A stretch of DNA of 64,000 nt from Rheinheimera sp. A13L (GCF_000217935.1 NZ_AFHI01000067.1:62001-126000), one strand, 5' to 3'. Shown: positions 29,361 through 39,288, numbered from the stretch's first letter. The notes: a model not told the origin generated them from the letters alone. Made by a program: numbers and translations.

Positions 29361-30638
29361 TTCGCGGGCGATGGCGCGATAGCCTATATCCCGGCGACTA
29401 AATACACCGTCCCACTGCACCTTGTCAGTCAGCTCATAGGCTGCTTGTTGTGCCGCAGTGACATTCACGCCCAAAGCTGTGGCGCACAGTACACGACCGC
29501 CAGCTGTCAGTACCTGACCCTCTTTTAACACAGTACCAGCATGGAATACTTTGGCTTCACGGCTGTCTTCTGTAGGTAAACCAGAAATAACATCACCTTT
29601 GCGGTAATCATCCGGGTAACCACCAGCGGCCAGCACTACACCTACAGCGGCGCGGCTGTCGAATTTAATCTCTTGTTGGGCTAATTTGCCTTCCACAGCA
29701 GCCTGACACAGCTCCACTAAATCGGACTGTAAACGCATCATAATAGGCTGAGTTTCAGGGTCACCAAAACGGCAGTTAAATTCCAGCACTTTACAGGTGC
29801 CATCAGGTGAGACCATCAGGCCTGCATAAAGGAAACCTGTATAGATATGACCTTCAGACGCCATACCATTCACTGTTGGGTAAATGACGTTTTGCATCAC
29901 CCAGTCATGCACGGCAGGAGTTACTACCGGCGCTGGCGAATAAGCACCCATACCGCCGGTATTTGGACCTTTGTCGCCATCATCACGGGCTTTATGATCC
30001 TGAGATGAAGCAAAAGCCAAAGCGTGAGTGCCGTCAACCATCACAATAAAGGAGGCTTCTTCACCTGTTAAAAACTCTTCAATCACCACACGGCTGCCAG
30101 CAGAGCCAAACTTGTTGCCAGCAAGCATATCGTCAATAGCAGCAAAAGCTTCAGCTTCAGTCTGGGCGATAATCACACCTTTGCCTGCAGCTAAACCATC
30201 GGCCTTGATCACAATAGGAGTGCCATTGGCTTTGACATAAGCCTTTGCGGGCTCTATCTCAGTAAAGTTGGCATAAGACGCTGTTGGAATTTTATGACGG
30301 GCTAAAAAGTCTTTAGCAAAAGCTTTAGAGCTTTCTAACTGAGCAGAGGCCTGGGTCGGGCCAAAAATAGCCAGACCCTGCTGACGGAAGGTATCAACCA
30401 CACCTTTGGCCAGTGGTGCTTCAGGGCCCACTATAGTCAAAGCTATGCCTTCGCTTTTGGCAAAAGTGGTCAACGCTTGCACATCTTCTGCTGCTATAGC
30501 CACGTTAGTCAGGTTGGCTTCGAGCGCAGTACCTGCGTTGCCCGGAGCTACAAAGACTTGTGTGACATGAGCCGATTGTGCTGCTTTCCATGCCAGAGCA
30601 TGTTCACGACCACCACCACCTATTACTAATACTTTCAT
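29343..30638 (-). CDS. purD: Phosphoribosylamine-glycine ligase (GAR synthetase)
   Basis: ATP-grasp enzyme that joins glycine to phosphoribosylamine, the second step of purine synthesis. It opens with MKVLVIGGGGREHALAWK, has the ATP-grasp segments KADGLAAGKGVI near 146 and MGAYSPAP near 231, and EFNCRFGDPETQ near 285 with metal-binding Glu and Asn. From the ATG at 30638 it is 431 residues, like E. coli PurD (429). A TTG at 30659 would add seven residues, but the conserved start is MKVLVIG. The last five residues (NTRRT) and the stop are read from an ERIC element, so the C-terminus is strain-specific. The gene purH is not adjacent. Confidence 0.96.
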   Translation of the reverse strand: MKVLVIGGGGREHALAWKAAQSAHVTQVFVAPGNAGTALEANLTNVAIAAEDVQALTTFAKSEGIALTIVGPEAPLAKGVVDTFRQQGLAIFGPTQASAQLESSKAFAKDFLARHKIPTASYANFTEIEPAKAYVKANGTPIVIKADGLAAGKGVIIAQTEAEAFAAIDDMLAGNKFGSAGSRVVIEEFLTGEEASFIVMVDGTHALAFASSQDHKARDDGDKGPNTGGMGAYSPAPVVTPAVHDWVMQNVIYPTVNGMASEGHIYTGFLYAGLMVSPDGTCKVLEFNCRFGDPETQPIMMRLQSDLVELCQAAVEGKLAQQEIKFDSRAAVGVVLAAGGYPDDYRKGDVISGLPTEDSREAKVFHAGTVLKEGQVLTAGGRVLCATALGVNVTAAQQAAYELTDKVQWDGVFSRRDIGYRAIARENTRRT

Positions 30639-30689
30639 CGTCAGTCTCGCCCTAATCAAAAAATATCAAAAACTAAAAAATCAGTGTGA

Positions 30690-30720
30690 CTAAAACAAAC
30701 AGCAGCCTATTGGGCTGCTG
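30690..30720 (-). terminator. Terminator overlapping the methyltransferase stop codon
   Basis: On the minus strand AGCAGCC and GGCTGCT form a 7 bp stem whose loop contains the TAG stop, followed by GTTTGTTTT. Translation to the stop would melt the stem, so termination may depend on ribosome position. Confidence 0.65.
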
Positions 30721-31531
30721 GTTTGCGGAATTTCAGAGTCATACGGTCACTTTCACCTATGGCCTGGTACTTGTCTTTGTCCTGCTCTTTTTGTGAAAGC
30801 GTAGGAGGCAAAGTCCAGACACCACCTGGGTGGTCGGCTGTATCTTTTGCATTGGCGTTTATTTCACTGCTCTGTTCTAAGACAAAACCAGCTTTTTGCG
30901 CCAACTCAACAGCTAAACTTTGTGGGAAATAGCCCGACTTTAACCAGTCAGCCGATTTTTTATCTTCTGGTAAACGGTGTTCCACTACGCCTAAGACACC
31001 GCCTGGTTTTAATGCCGCATAAAAAGACTTAAAGGCATCGATCGTGCCTTGTTCACCTTTTTGCATATACCAGTTGTGCAGGTTGCGGAAGGTCAGTACC
31101 ACATCAGCGCTGTTGGCTGGGGCCACTTGCTGGTCTGGTAATGGAGAAAATTCGGTCACAACCACGTTTTTATACGCTTCATTAGAGGCAAGCTTTTCTT
31201 TAAAAGCTTTCAGGTTGCGTGTTGCGTATTCAGAGGTGCTGTTGGCCGGGAAATGGGCAGCGTAGTATTTGCCTTCTTTGGCTAATAAGGGCGCCAGAAT
31301 TTCAGTGTACCAGCCACCACCAGGGGATATCTCTACCACTGTACTTTGTGGTGTAACTCCAAAAAAGTGTAAGGTTTCAACAGGGTTTCTGTATTGATCA
31401 CGAGCTTTATTTGCTTCAGAGCGGGTAGGGCTTTGCATCGCCTGCTGTAACGCTGTGGTGTCGGTGTTTGCGAAAGAAAACTGACTAAGCACTAAACTGG
31501 ATGCTAAAACGAATTGCGATAACGCCTTCAT
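30707..31531 (-). CDS. Exported class I SAM-dependent methyltransferase-like protein
   Basis: A predicted methyltransferase with a signal peptide, resembling the COG4798 type. Residues 1-21 (MKALSQFVLASSLVLSQFSFA) are a clear Sec signal ending in FA. The Rossmann core follows: VVEISPGGGWYTEILAPLL near 64 is motif I, VVLTFRNLHNW near 143 is motif IV-like, and ALKPGGVLGVVEHR near 170 is motif post-II. The length is 274 residues. SAM is not expected in the periplasm, so either SAM reaches it, the protein works before export, or it has lost methyl transfer. The substrate is unknown. It stands alone upstream of purD with its own terminator. Confidence 0.8.
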   Translation of the reverse strand: MKALSQFVLASSLVLSQFSFANTDTTALQQAMQSPTRSEANKARDQYRNPVETLHFFGVTPQSTVVEISPGGGWYTEILAPLLAKEGKYYAAHFPANSTSEYATRNLKAFKEKLASNEAYKNVVVTEFSPLPDQQVAPANSADVVLTFRNLHNWYMQKGEQGTIDAFKSFYAALKPGGVLGVVEHRLPEDKKSADWLKSGYFPQSLAVELAQKAGFVLEQSSEINANAKDTADHPGGVWTLPPTLSQKEQDKDKYQAIGESDRMTLKFRKPAAQ

Positions 31532-31671
31532 AACACGATCCTTCTGAGTTAAAAACCGGCGCTAGTGTAACAAAGCACAGCGGCTTTTGCAGTCAGAAAT
31601 CACCAGCGGTCGTATTTGTGGGATGTAAATCTGCACTAAAAATTTCAGATGGCTGGACTGCCAAATTTCAA

Positions 31672-31700
31672 TCTACAAAAATTATATGCTGTGATAAAAT
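31672..31700 (+). promoter_or_regulatory. Possible trmJ promoter
   Basis: A TCTACA (31672-31677) and a TAAAAT (31695-31700) 17 bases apart resemble a sigma-70 promoter, about 90 bases before trmJ. The transcribed leader contains a small stem-loop CTGAAG/CTTCAG. Confidence 0.35.
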
Positions 31701-31791
31701 GCCGCCCCTTGAATTTTTAAGCTTGTTGCCCTGCTGAAGCTGGCTTCAGAACAGTAACAGGCTTCTTTTATAAATATAGGCTGGAGCGGGC

Positions 31792-32514
31792 ATGTTAGAG
31801 CAGATCCGAATTGTGTTAGTGGGTACCTCTCATACCGGAAACATAGGTTCAGTTGCCCGCGCCATGAAAACTATGGGCCTGAGCAAGCTGGTGCTGGTGT
31901 CTCCAAAAGAATTACCAGACGGTCAGGCTTATGCGTTATCTGCAGGCGCCAGTGATATTCTGGCCAATGCACAAGTAGTGGATACTTTAGAGCAGGCTAT
32001 TGCTGATTGTGGTTTAGTGGTTGGCAGCAGTGCCCGTTCCCGCACTTTATCCTGGCCTATGCTGGAGCCGCGTGAATGTGGTGAAAAATCTGTGCTCGAA
32101 GCCACACAAAAACCTGTAGCTCTGGTATTTGGCCGTGAAAACAATGGCCTGACCAATGAAGAGCTGCAAATGTGTAATTACCATGTTTGTATCCCGGCCA
32201 ATCCTGAATACAGCTCCCTGAATTTAGCCATGGCAGTACAGATTATTGCTTATGAAGTTCGGGTGGCTTTTTTAGCGCAACAGGATAAAACCCCTGAAGC
32301 GGATTTAACTGTTTATCCGGAAATAGACCAGATGGAGAAGTTTTATACCCATCTGGAACAAACCTTAAGTGACACTGGTTTTATTATTAAACAGCATCCG
32401 GGCATTGTGATGGCGCGTTTACGCCGCTTATTTGCCCGTTCCAGACCTGATGATCAGGAACTGAATATTTTGCGTGGCATTCTGGCCTCGATTCAACGCA
32501 CAACTAAGCAATAG
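31792..32514 (+). CDS. trmJ: tRNA (cytidine/uridine-32-2'-O)-methyltransferase TrmJ
   Basis: SPOUT-class methyltransferase that 2'-O-methylates position 32 of several tRNAs. The SpoU core covers about 4-160: [22 protein letters not shown] at the start, [14 protein letters not shown] near 110 and [18 protein letters not shown] near 133, which forms the SAM-binding knot. A C-terminal helical extension to 240 is typical of TrmJ. It is the first gene before cysE and iscR, as in Vibrio and Shewanella. CysE begins 11 bases after its stop. Confidence 0.95.
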   Translation: MLEQIRIVLVGTSHTGNIGSVARAMKTMGLSKLVLVSPKELPDGQAYALSAGASDILANAQVVDTLEQAIADCGLVVGSSARSRTLSWPMLEPRECGEKSVLEATQKPVALVFGRENNGLTNEELQMCNYHVCIPANPEYSSLNLAMAVQIIAYEVRVAFLAQQDKTPEADLTVYPEIDQMEKFYTHLEQTLSDTGFIIKQHPGIVMARLRRLFARSRPDDQELNILRGILASIQRTTKQ

Positions 32515-32524
32515 GATTTGTAAG

Positions 32525-33334
32525 ATGTTTGCAGGTATCAAAGAAGACATTAAAAGTGTGTTCGAGCGGGACCCGGCGGCGCGCAGTGCTTTTGAAGTAC
32601 TGACTAACTATCCAGGTTTGCATGCCATATGGTGGCACAGAATGAATCATCGATTATGGCAAGCCAACTGGAAATGGCTGGCCCGTTTTTTAAGCACCAT
32701 AGCGCGCTGGCTGACTGGGGTAGAAATTCACCCCGGCGCTAAAATTGGTCGTCGTTTTTTTATCGACCATGGCATGGGTGTGGTGATAGGCGAAACTGCT
32801 GAAATTGGTGATGACGTCACTTTGTACCATGGTGTGACTTTAGGTGGCACCAGCTGGAGTCCGGGCAAAAGACACCCGACTTTAGGCAATGGTGTGGTGA
32901 TAGGAGCTGGCGCTAAAGTATTAGGGCCTTTGTATGTGGGGGAGTCTGCCCGTATTGGATCCAACGCTGTAGTAGTGAAAGATGTACCAGCAGGCGCGAC
33001 AGTGGTGGGTATTCCAGGTCGTATTGTCGCTAAGCAGGATATGGAACTGACTGAACAACGCCAACAAATGGCAAAAAAGTTTGGTTTTGATGCTTATGCG
33101 GTCTCAAGCGATAACCCGGATCCGGTCGCCAATGCCATGGGCCTGATGCTGGATCATATGCATTTTCTGGATAATAAAGTGACAGAGCTTTGCCAGAGCG
33201 TGAACAAGCTCGGTGGCAATGTTTGCGAGATAGTGCCGGAAATCGCCATTGAAGATGAAACCTTTATCCAGGCCGAACGTGACGCTGCTGAACAACGTAA
33301 AAAAGCAGTAGACGCTTTTGACCCGACTATTTAG
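32525..33334 (+). CDS. cysE: Serine O-acetyltransferase
   Basis: Makes O-acetylserine for cysteine synthesis, which in turn feeds IscS next door. The N-terminal helical part is about 1-65. The left-handed beta-helix of hexapeptide repeats follows, with [22 protein letters not shown], and [12 protein letters not shown] holding a catalytic His. The C-terminal tail (about 190-269) is longer and more acidic than in plants. From the ATG at 32525 the protein is 269 residues (E. coli 273). The open frame extends back to 32474 inside trmJ, but [21 protein letters not shown] is the conserved start. Confidence 0.95.
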   Translation: MFAGIKEDIKSVFERDPAARSAFEVLTNYPGLHAIWWHRMNHRLWQANWKWLARFLSTIARWLTGVEIHPGAKIGRRFFIDHGMGVVIGETAEIGDDVTLYHGVTLGGTSWSPGKRHPTLGNGVVIGAGAKVLGPLYVGESARIGSNAVVVKDVPAGATVVGIPGRIVAKQDMELTEQRQQMAKKFGFDAYAVSSDNPDPVANAMGLMLDHMHFLDNKVTELCQSVNKLGGNVCEIVPEIAIEDETFIQAERDAAEQRKKAVDAFDPTI

Positions 33335-33393
33335 CAATTGTGATAAGCAAAGCTGATCAATCCATCGAAAAAAGAGTTGAACCTAAACGGATA

Positions 33394-33443
33394 ATACCTG
33401 ACTAAAACAGTAGGATTAATACTTGACTAAAACAGTCAAGAAT
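33394..33443 (+). promoter_or_regulatory. Two tandem IscR-type operators before iscR
   Basis: Two adjacent 25 bp sites, 33394-33418 and 33419-33443, share ATACYTGACTAAAACAGT and fit the type 1 IscR motif (ATASYYGACT, four A/T-rich bases, YAGTCRRSTAT). The second is the better match, with the palindrome TTGACT/AGTCAA. It overlaps the -35 of the iscR promoter, so holo-IscR bound here would block RNA polymerase. Confidence 0.85.
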
Positions 33444-33450
33444 GTACAAT
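33423..33450 (+). promoter_or_regulatory. Sigma-70 promoter of the isc operon
   Basis: TTGACT (33423-33428) and TACAAT (33445-33450) with a 16-base spacer form a near-consensus promoter about 30 bases before the iscR ATG. It lies within the second IscR site. Confidence 0.75.
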
Positions 33451-33478
33451 TTGCGCCATTCGTTTCAGGGAGCCAGTT

Positions 33479-33961
33479 ATGCGTTTAACTTCAAAAGGCC
33501 GTTACGCTGTGACCGCTATGCTGGATGTTGCATTACATGCACAATCTGGCCCTGTGTCATTGGCGGATATCTCTGAACGGCAGGGTATTTCCCTGTCTTA
33601 CCTTGAACAGTTGTTTGCCCGTTTACGCAAACAAGGTCTGGTCAGCAGTGTGCGTGGTCCTGGTGGTGGTTACCAGTTGGGCCAGGATCCGATGCAAATA
33701 TCTGTGTCTGCTGTGATCAGTGCGGTCGATGAGTCCGTAGATGCCACACGTTGTCAGGGTAAATCTGATTGTCAAAGCGGTGCTAAATGTTTAACCCACA
33801 CCTTGTGGACAGACTTAAGTGATCGTATTGAAGACTTCCTCACCGGTATCACCTTAGGTGAACTGGTTCGCCAGAATGAAGTGAAAAAAGTGGCGAAGCG
33901 GCAAGATGGCCGTGTGTTAAAAAATCCAGCAACTGAAATTGAAGTCAGTTGCCAGTTGTAG
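33479..33961 (+). CDS. iscR: Iron-sulfur cluster regulator IscR
   Basis: Rrf2-family repressor that senses cluster status and controls the isc operon. The winged helix is about 1-80, starting with [18 protein letters not shown] and the recognition segment [17 protein letters not shown]. The [2Fe-2S] ligands are Cys92, Cys98 and Cys104, the same numbers as in E. coli, with the fourth ligand His expected in KCLTHTLW. The length of 160 residues is typical. It is preceded by an AGGGAG ribosome site and two IscR operators, so it represses itself. Its stop is 19 bases before iscS. Confidence 0.97.
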   Translation: MRLTSKGRYAVTAMLDVALHAQSGPVSLADISERQGISLSYLEQLFARLRKQGLVSSVRGPGGGYQLGQDPMQISVSAVISAVDESVDATRCQGKSDCQSGAKCLTHTLWTDLSDRIEDFLTGITLGELVRQNEVKKVAKRQDGRVLKNPATEIEVSCQL

Positions 33962-33980
33962 GCAAAAGCCGGAGCAGAAA

Positions 33981-35195
33981 ATGAAGCTACCTATTTATTT
34001 AGACTATGCAGCCACAACCCCGGTTGATCCGCGGGTGGCCGAAAAACTGATGCAATTTTTGACTATGGATGGCTGTTTTGGTAATCCAGCGTCTCGTTCG
34101 CACAAGTTCGGCTGGCAGTCAGAAGAAGCGGTAGAAATTGCCCGTGCGCAAATTGCCGAACTGGTGAACGCCGACCCACGTGAAATTGTATTCACCTCAG
34201 GCGCGACCGAATCAAACAACTTAGCTATTAAAGGCGCAGCGCAGTTTTACCATAAAAAAGGTAAACACCTGATCACAGCCAAAACTGAACACAAAGCTGT
34301 GCTGGATACTATGCGCTCTTTGGAGCGTGAAGGTTTTGAAGTGACCTACCTGGATGTAGAAGCCAGTGGTTTAGTCGACTTAGACAAGTTAACTGCTGCT
34401 ATCCGCCCAGATACCACTGTTATCAGCATCATGTTTGTAAATAACGAAATTGGTGTGATCCAGGACATCGCTGCTATTGGCGAGCTGTGCCGCAGCAAGG
34501 GTATTATTTTCCATGTGGATGCGGCTCAGGCCACAGGCAAAGTGGATATAGATTTAGAGACTTTAAAAGTCGATCTGATGTCGTTCTCCGGTCATAAAAC
34601 TTATGGTCCAAAAGGCATTGGTGCTTTGTATGTGCGCCGTAAACCACGTATTCGTTTAGAAGCTCAGACGCACGGTGGTGGTCATGAGCGTGGTATGCGT
34701 TCAGGCACTTTAGCCACGCACCAGATAGTGGCTATGGGTGAAGCTTTCCGTATTGCCAAAGAAGAAATGCACGCTGAGCGTGAACGTGTTGCTGTGTTAC
34801 GTGACCGTTTATTAGACGGCATTAAAGACATTGAACAAGTGTTTTTAAATGGTGATGCAGTGCAACGTGTGCCTGGCATTACCAATGTCAGCTTTAACTA
34901 TGTGGAAGGTGAGTCCCTGATTATGGCGTTAAAAGATATCGCCGTATCTTCAGGTTCAGCCTGTACTTCAGCCAGTCTGGAACCTTCGTACGTATTACGT
35001 GCTTTAGGTTTAACTGACGAGCTGGCACACAGTTCTATTCGTTTCAGCATCGGCCGTTACACCACGGAAGAGCAAATTGATCACACCATTAAGATAGTGC
35101 ATGACGCCATTGATAAATTACGCGACATGTCACCTCTGTGGGAAATGTACAAAGACGGCGTGGATTTAGGCAGCGTAGCCTGGGTTGCACACTAA
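33981..35195 (+). CDS. iscS: Cysteine desulfurase IscS
   Basis: PLP enzyme that takes sulfur from cysteine for iron-sulfur clusters, thiamine and tRNA thiolation. It opens with [17 protein letters not shown], has the PLP-binding [10 protein letters not shown] near 203 and the active-site loop [10 protein letters not shown] with the persulfide Cys at 328, as in E. coli. The length of 404 residues is exactly that of E. coli IscS. The open frame extends back to 33939 inside iscR; I chose the ATG at 33981 because GGAGCAG precedes it and the protein then matches the family. Confidence 0.98.
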   Translation: MKLPIYLDYAATTPVDPRVAEKLMQFLTMDGCFGNPASRSHKFGWQSEEAVEIARAQIAELVNADPREIVFTSGATESNNLAIKGAAQFYHKKGKHLITAKTEHKAVLDTMRSLEREGFEVTYLDVEASGLVDLDKLTAAIRPDTTVISIMFVNNEIGVIQDIAAIGELCRSKGIIFHVDAAQATGKVDIDLETLKVDLMSFSGHKTYGPKGIGALYVRRKPRIRLEAQTHGGGHERGMRSGTLATHQIVAMGEAFRIAKEEMHAERERVAVLRDRLLDGIKDIEQVFLNGDAVQRVPGITNVSFNYVEGESLIMALKDIAVSSGSACTSASLEPSYVLRALGLTDELAHSSIRFSIGRYTTEEQIDHTIKIVHDAIDKLRDMSPLWEMYKDGVDLGSVAWVAH

Positions 35196-35224
35196 GTTAT
35201 TTGCAGGATTAGAGGGTAAGTACC

Positions 35225-35608
35225 ATGGCATACAGCACTAAAGTCATCGATCACTATGAAAACCCGCGTAACGTCGGTTCATTTGCTAAAGACGACCCAA
35301 GCATAGCTACAGGTATGGTTGGCGCACCGGCTTGTGGTGACGTGATGAAGTTACAGTTAAAAATTAACGCAGAGGGCATTATTGAAGATGCCAAGTTCAA
35401 GACTTATGGCTGTGGCAGCGCTATTGCATCCAGCTCATTAGTGACTGAATGGGTCAAAGGCAAAAGCATAGACGAAGCGGCTTTAATCAAAAACACCGAT
35501 ATAGCGCAGGAACTGGCTTTACCTCCGGTAAAAATCCACTGCTCTATTCTGGCGGAAGATGCAATCAAAGCAGCCATTGCTGATTACAAACAACGTCACG
35601 GGAACTAA
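35225..35608 (+). CDS. iscU: Iron-sulfur cluster scaffold IscU
   Basis: Scaffold on which IscS builds [2Fe-2S] clusters before transfer by HscA/HscB. The three ligand Cys are in GAPACGDVMK, YGCGSAIASS and IHCSILAEDA, and the HscA recognition motif LPPVK is present near 99. The length of 127 residues is typical (E. coli 128). It sits 29 bases after iscS and is followed by iscA after three bases. Confidence 0.98.
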   Translation: MAYSTKVIDHYENPRNVGSFAKDDPSIATGMVGAPACGDVMKLQLKINAEGIIEDAKFKTYGCGSAIASSSLVTEWVKGKSIDEAALIKNTDIAQELALPPVKIHCSILAEDAIKAAIADYKQRHGN

Positions 35609-35611
35609 GTT

Positions 35612-35935
35612 ATGGCTATTTCAATGACACCAGCGGCAGCGGATCGCGTCAGAAGTTTCCTGGCCAACAGAGGCAAAGGCCTTGGCTTGCGTGTGGGTGT
35701 AAAAACCACAGGCTGTTCAGGTTTGGCTTATGTGCTGGAGTTTGTTGACGAGTTAAACGATGACGATCAGGTGTTTGAACAAAACGAACTGAAACTTATT
35801 GTTGACGGCAAAAGCCTGGTTTATATCGACGGCACTCAGCTTGATTTTGTCAAAGAAGGTTTAAACGAAGGGTTCCAGTTTAACAACCCAAACGTCAATG
35901 GCGAATGTGGTTGTGGCGAAAGCTTCACCGTTTAA
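35612..35935 (+). CDS. iscA: A-type iron-sulfur carrier IscA
   Basis: Carrier protein that takes clusters or iron from IscU to apo-proteins such as IspG. The three ligand Cys are in [14 protein letters not shown] and the C-terminal GECGCGESF. The length of 107 residues is typical. Three bases separate it from iscU and 12 from hscB. Confidence 0.97.
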   Translation: MAISMTPAAADRVRSFLANRGKGLGLRVGVKTTGCSGLAYVLEFVDELNDDDQVFEQNELKLIVDGKSLVYIDGTQLDFVKEGLNEGFQFNNPNVNGECGCGESFTV

Positions 35936-35947
35936 CAAAGGGCGCAG

Positions 35948-36469
35948 ATGAATTACTTTCAGCTTTTTCATCTGCCAGCTCAGTTCGAGCTGGATTTGAC
36001 TGAATTAGGCACTCGTTATCTGGAATTGCAGCGTCAATTTCATCCGGATAAACATGCCGCAGGTTCTGAGCGCGATAAGCTGATGGCAGTACAACAGGCT
36101 GCCAATATCAACGATGCCTATCACAGCTTAAAACAGCCGCTATTGCGTGCTGAACATTTGTTGGCGTTACGGGGTTTAAAAATCAGTAACGAGCAGCGCA
36201 GCTTTATGGAGCCTGCGTTTTTAATGCAGCAAATGGAATTACGCGAATTGCTGGCTGAGATTAGCGATGCCTCTGATCCTGATGCATTAATTGATGAAGC
36301 GGACCAGCAAATTCAGCAACAGAAAAAAGCTTTATTACGACAGTTGCAATCGGCACTGGATGCCAACAACCCTGAGCATGATCACCAGGCGGCTGATATA
36401 ATCCGCAAACTCAAATTTTTCTTTAAGCTACAGCACGAGCTGGAGCTGATTGAACAAACACAAGATTAA
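35948..36469 (+). CDS. hscB: J-domain co-chaperone HscB
   Basis: Brings IscU to HscA and triggers ATP hydrolysis. The J-domain covers about 1-75, beginning NYFQLFHLP and with the HPD motif in RQFHPDKHA near 34. A C-terminal helical bundle (about 85-173) binds IscU. The length of 173 residues is typical. It lies directly before hscA, the usual partner, with eight bases between them. Confidence 0.96.
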   Translation: MNYFQLFHLPAQFELDLTELGTRYLELQRQFHPDKHAAGSERDKLMAVQQAANINDAYHSLKQPLLRAEHLLALRGLKISNEQRSFMEPAFLMQQMELRELLAEISDASDPDALIDEADQQIQQQKKALLRQLQSALDANNPEHDHQAADIIRKLKFFFKLQHELELIEQTQD

Positions 36470-36477
36470 AGAGCAGC

Positions 36478-38334
36478 ATGGCGTTATTACAAATTGCAGA
36501 GCCCGGTCAAAGCGCGGCTCCACATCAGCACAAGTTAGCCGCAGGTATTGATCTCGGTACCACCAATTCTCTGGTTGCTACTGTCCGCAGTGGCGAAGCC
36601 AAAACGCTGTTTAATAAAGCAGGCCAGGACATGGTGCCTTCTGTGGTGCGTTACACCAAAGACAACGTCATAGTCGGTCATGCCGCTGCAGCGGATGCTG
36701 TGCTCGACCCACACAACACTATAGTGTCAGTCAAACGTTTAATGGGCCGTGGTTTTGCTGAAATCAACGCAGATGCCGAACATATTCCGTATGAGTTGGT
36801 CGATCAATCTGGTTTAGTGGCTATTAACACTATTCAGGGTATTAAAAACCCGGTTGAAGTGTCAGCTGAGATTCTGGCGACTTTAGCAGATACAGCAAGC
36901 CTGACCTTAGGTGGTGAGCTGACTGGTGTGGTTATTACTGTGCCTGCTTATTTTGATGACTCACAGCGTCAGGCCACTAAAGACGCTGCCAAGCTGGCAG
37001 GTTTAAATGTATTACGTTTACTGAACGAACCTACAGCAGCAGCTTTAGCTTATGGCCTGGATTCAGGTCAGGAAGGTGTGGTTGCTGTTTACGATTTAGG
37101 TGGTGGTACTTTTGATATCTCCATATTGCGCTTAAAGCGTGGTGTGTTTGAGGTGTTGGCCACAGGCGGTGACTCGGCTTTAGGTGGGGATGATTTTGAT
37201 CACACTATAGTTAACTGGTTACAGCAGCAAACTGGCCAGGCTAAGCTTTCGCATTCAGAGCTGCGCCAGTATCTGGTGAGCGCCCGTCAAATCAAAGAAA
37301 ACTTAAGTGCCACAGAGCAGCTGGATTTTGTCCTGCCACTCGCCTCCGGCGAATTTAAAGGCCAGATCAGCCGTGCCGACTTTGATGCCTTAATTCAGCC
37401 TTTAGTGCGCAAAACCATTCGTGCCTGTAAACAAGTGCTGCGTGATGCCGGTTTAGACACCGAAGAAATTCAACAGGTGGTGATGGTCGGTGGTTCTACC
37501 CGAGTGCCATTGGTGCGAAGTGCTGTGGCGGAGTTTTTTGCCGCTGAGCCTTTAACGTCGATAGACCCGGATAAAGTAGTAGCCATAGGCGCTGCTATTC
37601 AGGCCAATGTGCTGGTGGGTAATAAATCTGACCACGATACCTTGCTTTTAGATGTGATACCTCTGTCTTTAGGTTTAGAAACTATGGGCGGATTAGTGGA
37701 AAAAATCATTCCGCGTAATACCGTTATTCCTGTGGCCCGTGCTCAGGAATTTACCACTTTTAAAGATGGCCAGACCGCTATGGCTATCCATGTGTTGCAA
37801 GGTGAGCGCGAACTGGTGGATGCCTGTCGTTCACTCGCCCGTTTTAATCTGACCAATATTCCGGCTATGGCCGCCGGTGGCGCTCATATTCGTGTCACTT
37901 TTCAGGTCGATGCCGATGGTTTATTAAGTGTCACAGCACAGGAAAAATCCACAGGCGTCAGCGCCAGTATTCAGGTGAAACCTTCCTACGGTTTAAGTGA
38001 CGATCAGGTCGCAACCATGATCCAAAGCTCTATGTTGTATGCCAAGCAGGATATGCAGCTGCGCTTGTTAAAGGAGCAACAAGTGGAAGCGGAACGGGTA
38101 CTGGAAGCTGTCAGTGCGGCCTTAAATGCCGATGCTGCACTGTTAACTGCAGAAGAAAAATTAAGTGTAGAACAAGCCCTTGCCGAACTTGCGACAGTGA
38201 AACAAGGCGACAACACGGCCGCTATAAAAGCCGCCATTGAACATACCAATCATATAACGGATGAGTTTGCAGCGCGCCGTATGGATATCTCCATCCGTAA
38301 GGCATTGCAAGGTCATAAGGTCGACGAGGTCTGA
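36478..38334 (+). CDS. hscA: Hsp70-type chaperone HscA
   Basis: Specialised Hsp70 that releases clusters from IscU. The nucleotide-binding domain starts with [16 protein letters not shown] near 22, with [14 protein letters not shown] near 202 and [13 protein letters not shown] near 337. The substrate-binding domain begins near 390 and the helical lid ends at 618. The length of 618 residues matches E. coli HscA (616). It is eight bases after hscB and its stop is two bases before the fdx ATG. Confidence 0.97.
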   Translation: MALLQIAEPGQSAAPHQHKLAAGIDLGTTNSLVATVRSGEAKTLFNKAGQDMVPSVVRYTKDNVIVGHAAAADAVLDPHNTIVSVKRLMGRGFAEINADAEHIPYELVDQSGLVAINTIQGIKNPVEVSAEILATLADTASLTLGGELTGVVITVPAYFDDSQRQATKDAAKLAGLNVLRLLNEPTAAALAYGLDSGQEGVVAVYDLGGGTFDISILRLKRGVFEVLATGGDSALGGDDFDHTIVNWLQQQTGQAKLSHSELRQYLVSARQIKENLSATEQLDFVLPLASGEFKGQISRADFDALIQPLVRKTIRACKQVLRDAGLDTEEIQQVVMVGGSTRVPLVRSAVAEFFAAEPLTSIDPDKVVAIGAAIQANVLVGNKSDHDTLLLDVIPLSLGLETMGGLVEKIIPRNTVIPVARAQEFTTFKDGQTAMAIHVLQGERELVDACRSLARFNLTNIPAMAAGGAHIRVTFQVDADGLLSVTAQEKSTGVSASIQVKPSYGLSDDQVATMIQSSMLYAKQDMQLRLLKEQQVEAERVLEAVSAALNADAALLTAEEKLSVEQALAELATVKQGDNTAAIKAAIEHTNHITDEFAARRMDISIRKALQGHKVDEV

Positions 38335-38335
38335 T

Positions 38336-38674
38336 ATGCCACAAATCATCTTTTTACCCCATGCACAATTGTGCCCTGAAGGCGTAGCAGTCGAAGCCCA
38401 AACAGGTGAAACTGTGCTGGATGTCGCTTTACGTTGTGGTATTTCCATTGAACATGCCTGCGAGAAATCCTGCGCTTGTACCACCTGCCACGTCATAGTA
38501 CGTGAAGGCTTCCGCTCTCTGAATCCAAGCGATGAGCTGGAAGACGATATGCTGGATAAAGCCTGGGGCTTAGAGCCAGACTCACGTTTAGGTTGTCAGG
38601 CTCGTATAGCGGATGAAGATTTAACAGTCGAAATTCCAAAATACACTGTCAATATGGTCAGCGAAGGGCATTAA
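38336..38674 (+). CDS. fdx: ISC-type [2Fe-2S] ferredoxin
   Basis: Electron donor for cluster assembly. The four ligand Cys are in EHACEKSCACTTCHV (three, with a fourth non-ligand Cys) and RLGCQARI near 87. From the ATG at 38336 it has 112 residues, as in E. coli (111). The frame is open back to 38261 inside hscA, but MPQIIFLPHAQLCPEG is the conserved start. It is the last gene of the isc operon: the small iscX gene that often follows is absent and a strong terminator comes 20 bases later. Confidence 0.96.
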   Translation: MPQIIFLPHAQLCPEGVAVEAQTGETVLDVALRCGISIEHACEKSCACTTCHVIVREGFRSLNPSDELEDDMLDKAWGLEPDSRLGCQARIADEDLTVEIPKYTVNMVSEGH

Positions 38675-38691
38675 TTCTGGTCTTGTTCTAT

Positions 38692-38718
38692 AAAAAAGCA
38701 GCTTCGAGCTGCTTTTTT
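38692..38718 (+). terminator. Terminator of the isc operon
   Basis: A 7 bp stem (AGCAGCT/AGCTGCT) extended by A-T pairs, with a TCG loop, is followed by six T residues just after the fdx stop. Confidence 0.9.
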
Positions 38719-38803
38719 ACTAGTTGCAGCACTGGTTCTGATCACAAAATAAAAGCTTTATCGGCTCTATTTAGAAAAAATAGGTTTTTTATTTTGCTTA
38801 GCG

Positions 38804-38809
38804 TATAAT
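38804..38809 (+). promoter_or_regulatory. -10 box of the ndk promoter
   Basis: A perfect TATAAT lies 46 bases before the ndk ATG. The sequence 17 bases upstream (TAGGTT, 38781-38786) is a poor -35, so an activator or an A/T-rich upstream element may help. Confidence 0.6.
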
Positions 38810-38854
38810 TCTCGCCCTTAAATTTATTCACCCTTTTGATTACAGGAGTCTGTC

Positions 38855-39286
38855 ATGGCTTTAGAACGTACTTTTTCAATCGTAAAACCAGATGCAGTAG
38901 CTAAGAACCATATCGGTGCTATCTACCACCGTTTTGAATCTGCAGGTTTACGTATCGTTGCTGCTAAAATGCTGCACTTAAGCCAGGAACAAGCTGAAGG
39001 CTTCTACGGCGAGCACAAAGAGCGTCCATTTTTCAACGCTTTAGTATCTTTCATGACTTCTGGCCCGGTAATGGTTCAGGTTTTAGAAGGCGAAGACGCT
39101 GTTCGTAAAAACCGTGAAATCATGGGTGCTACTAATCCAAAAGACGCTGCTGCCGGTACTTTACGTGCTGATTACGCTGCAAGCATTGACGAAAACGCTG
39201 TTCACGGTTCAGACGCTGCTGCTTCTGCTGCCCGTGAAATCGCGTTCTTCTTCACTGAAGCTGAATTGTGTGCCCGTACTCGTTAA
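38855..39286 (+). CDS. ndk: Nucleoside diphosphate kinase
   Basis: Balances nucleoside triphosphate pools by phosphate transfer through a catalytic His. It opens [17 protein letters not shown] and the active-site His is in [20 protein letters not shown] near 117. The length of 143 residues is exactly typical. An ACAGGAG ribosome site precedes the ATG. An ERIC element begins three bases after the stop and a terminator lies beyond it. Confidence 0.98.
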   Translation: MALERTFSIVKPDAVAKNHIGAIYHRFESAGLRIVAAKMLHLSQEQAEGFYGEHKERPFFNALVSFMTSGPVMVQVLEGEDAVRKNREIMGATNPKDAAAGTLRADYAASIDENAVHGSDAAASAAREIAFFFTEAELCARTR

Positions 39287-39288
39287 TT

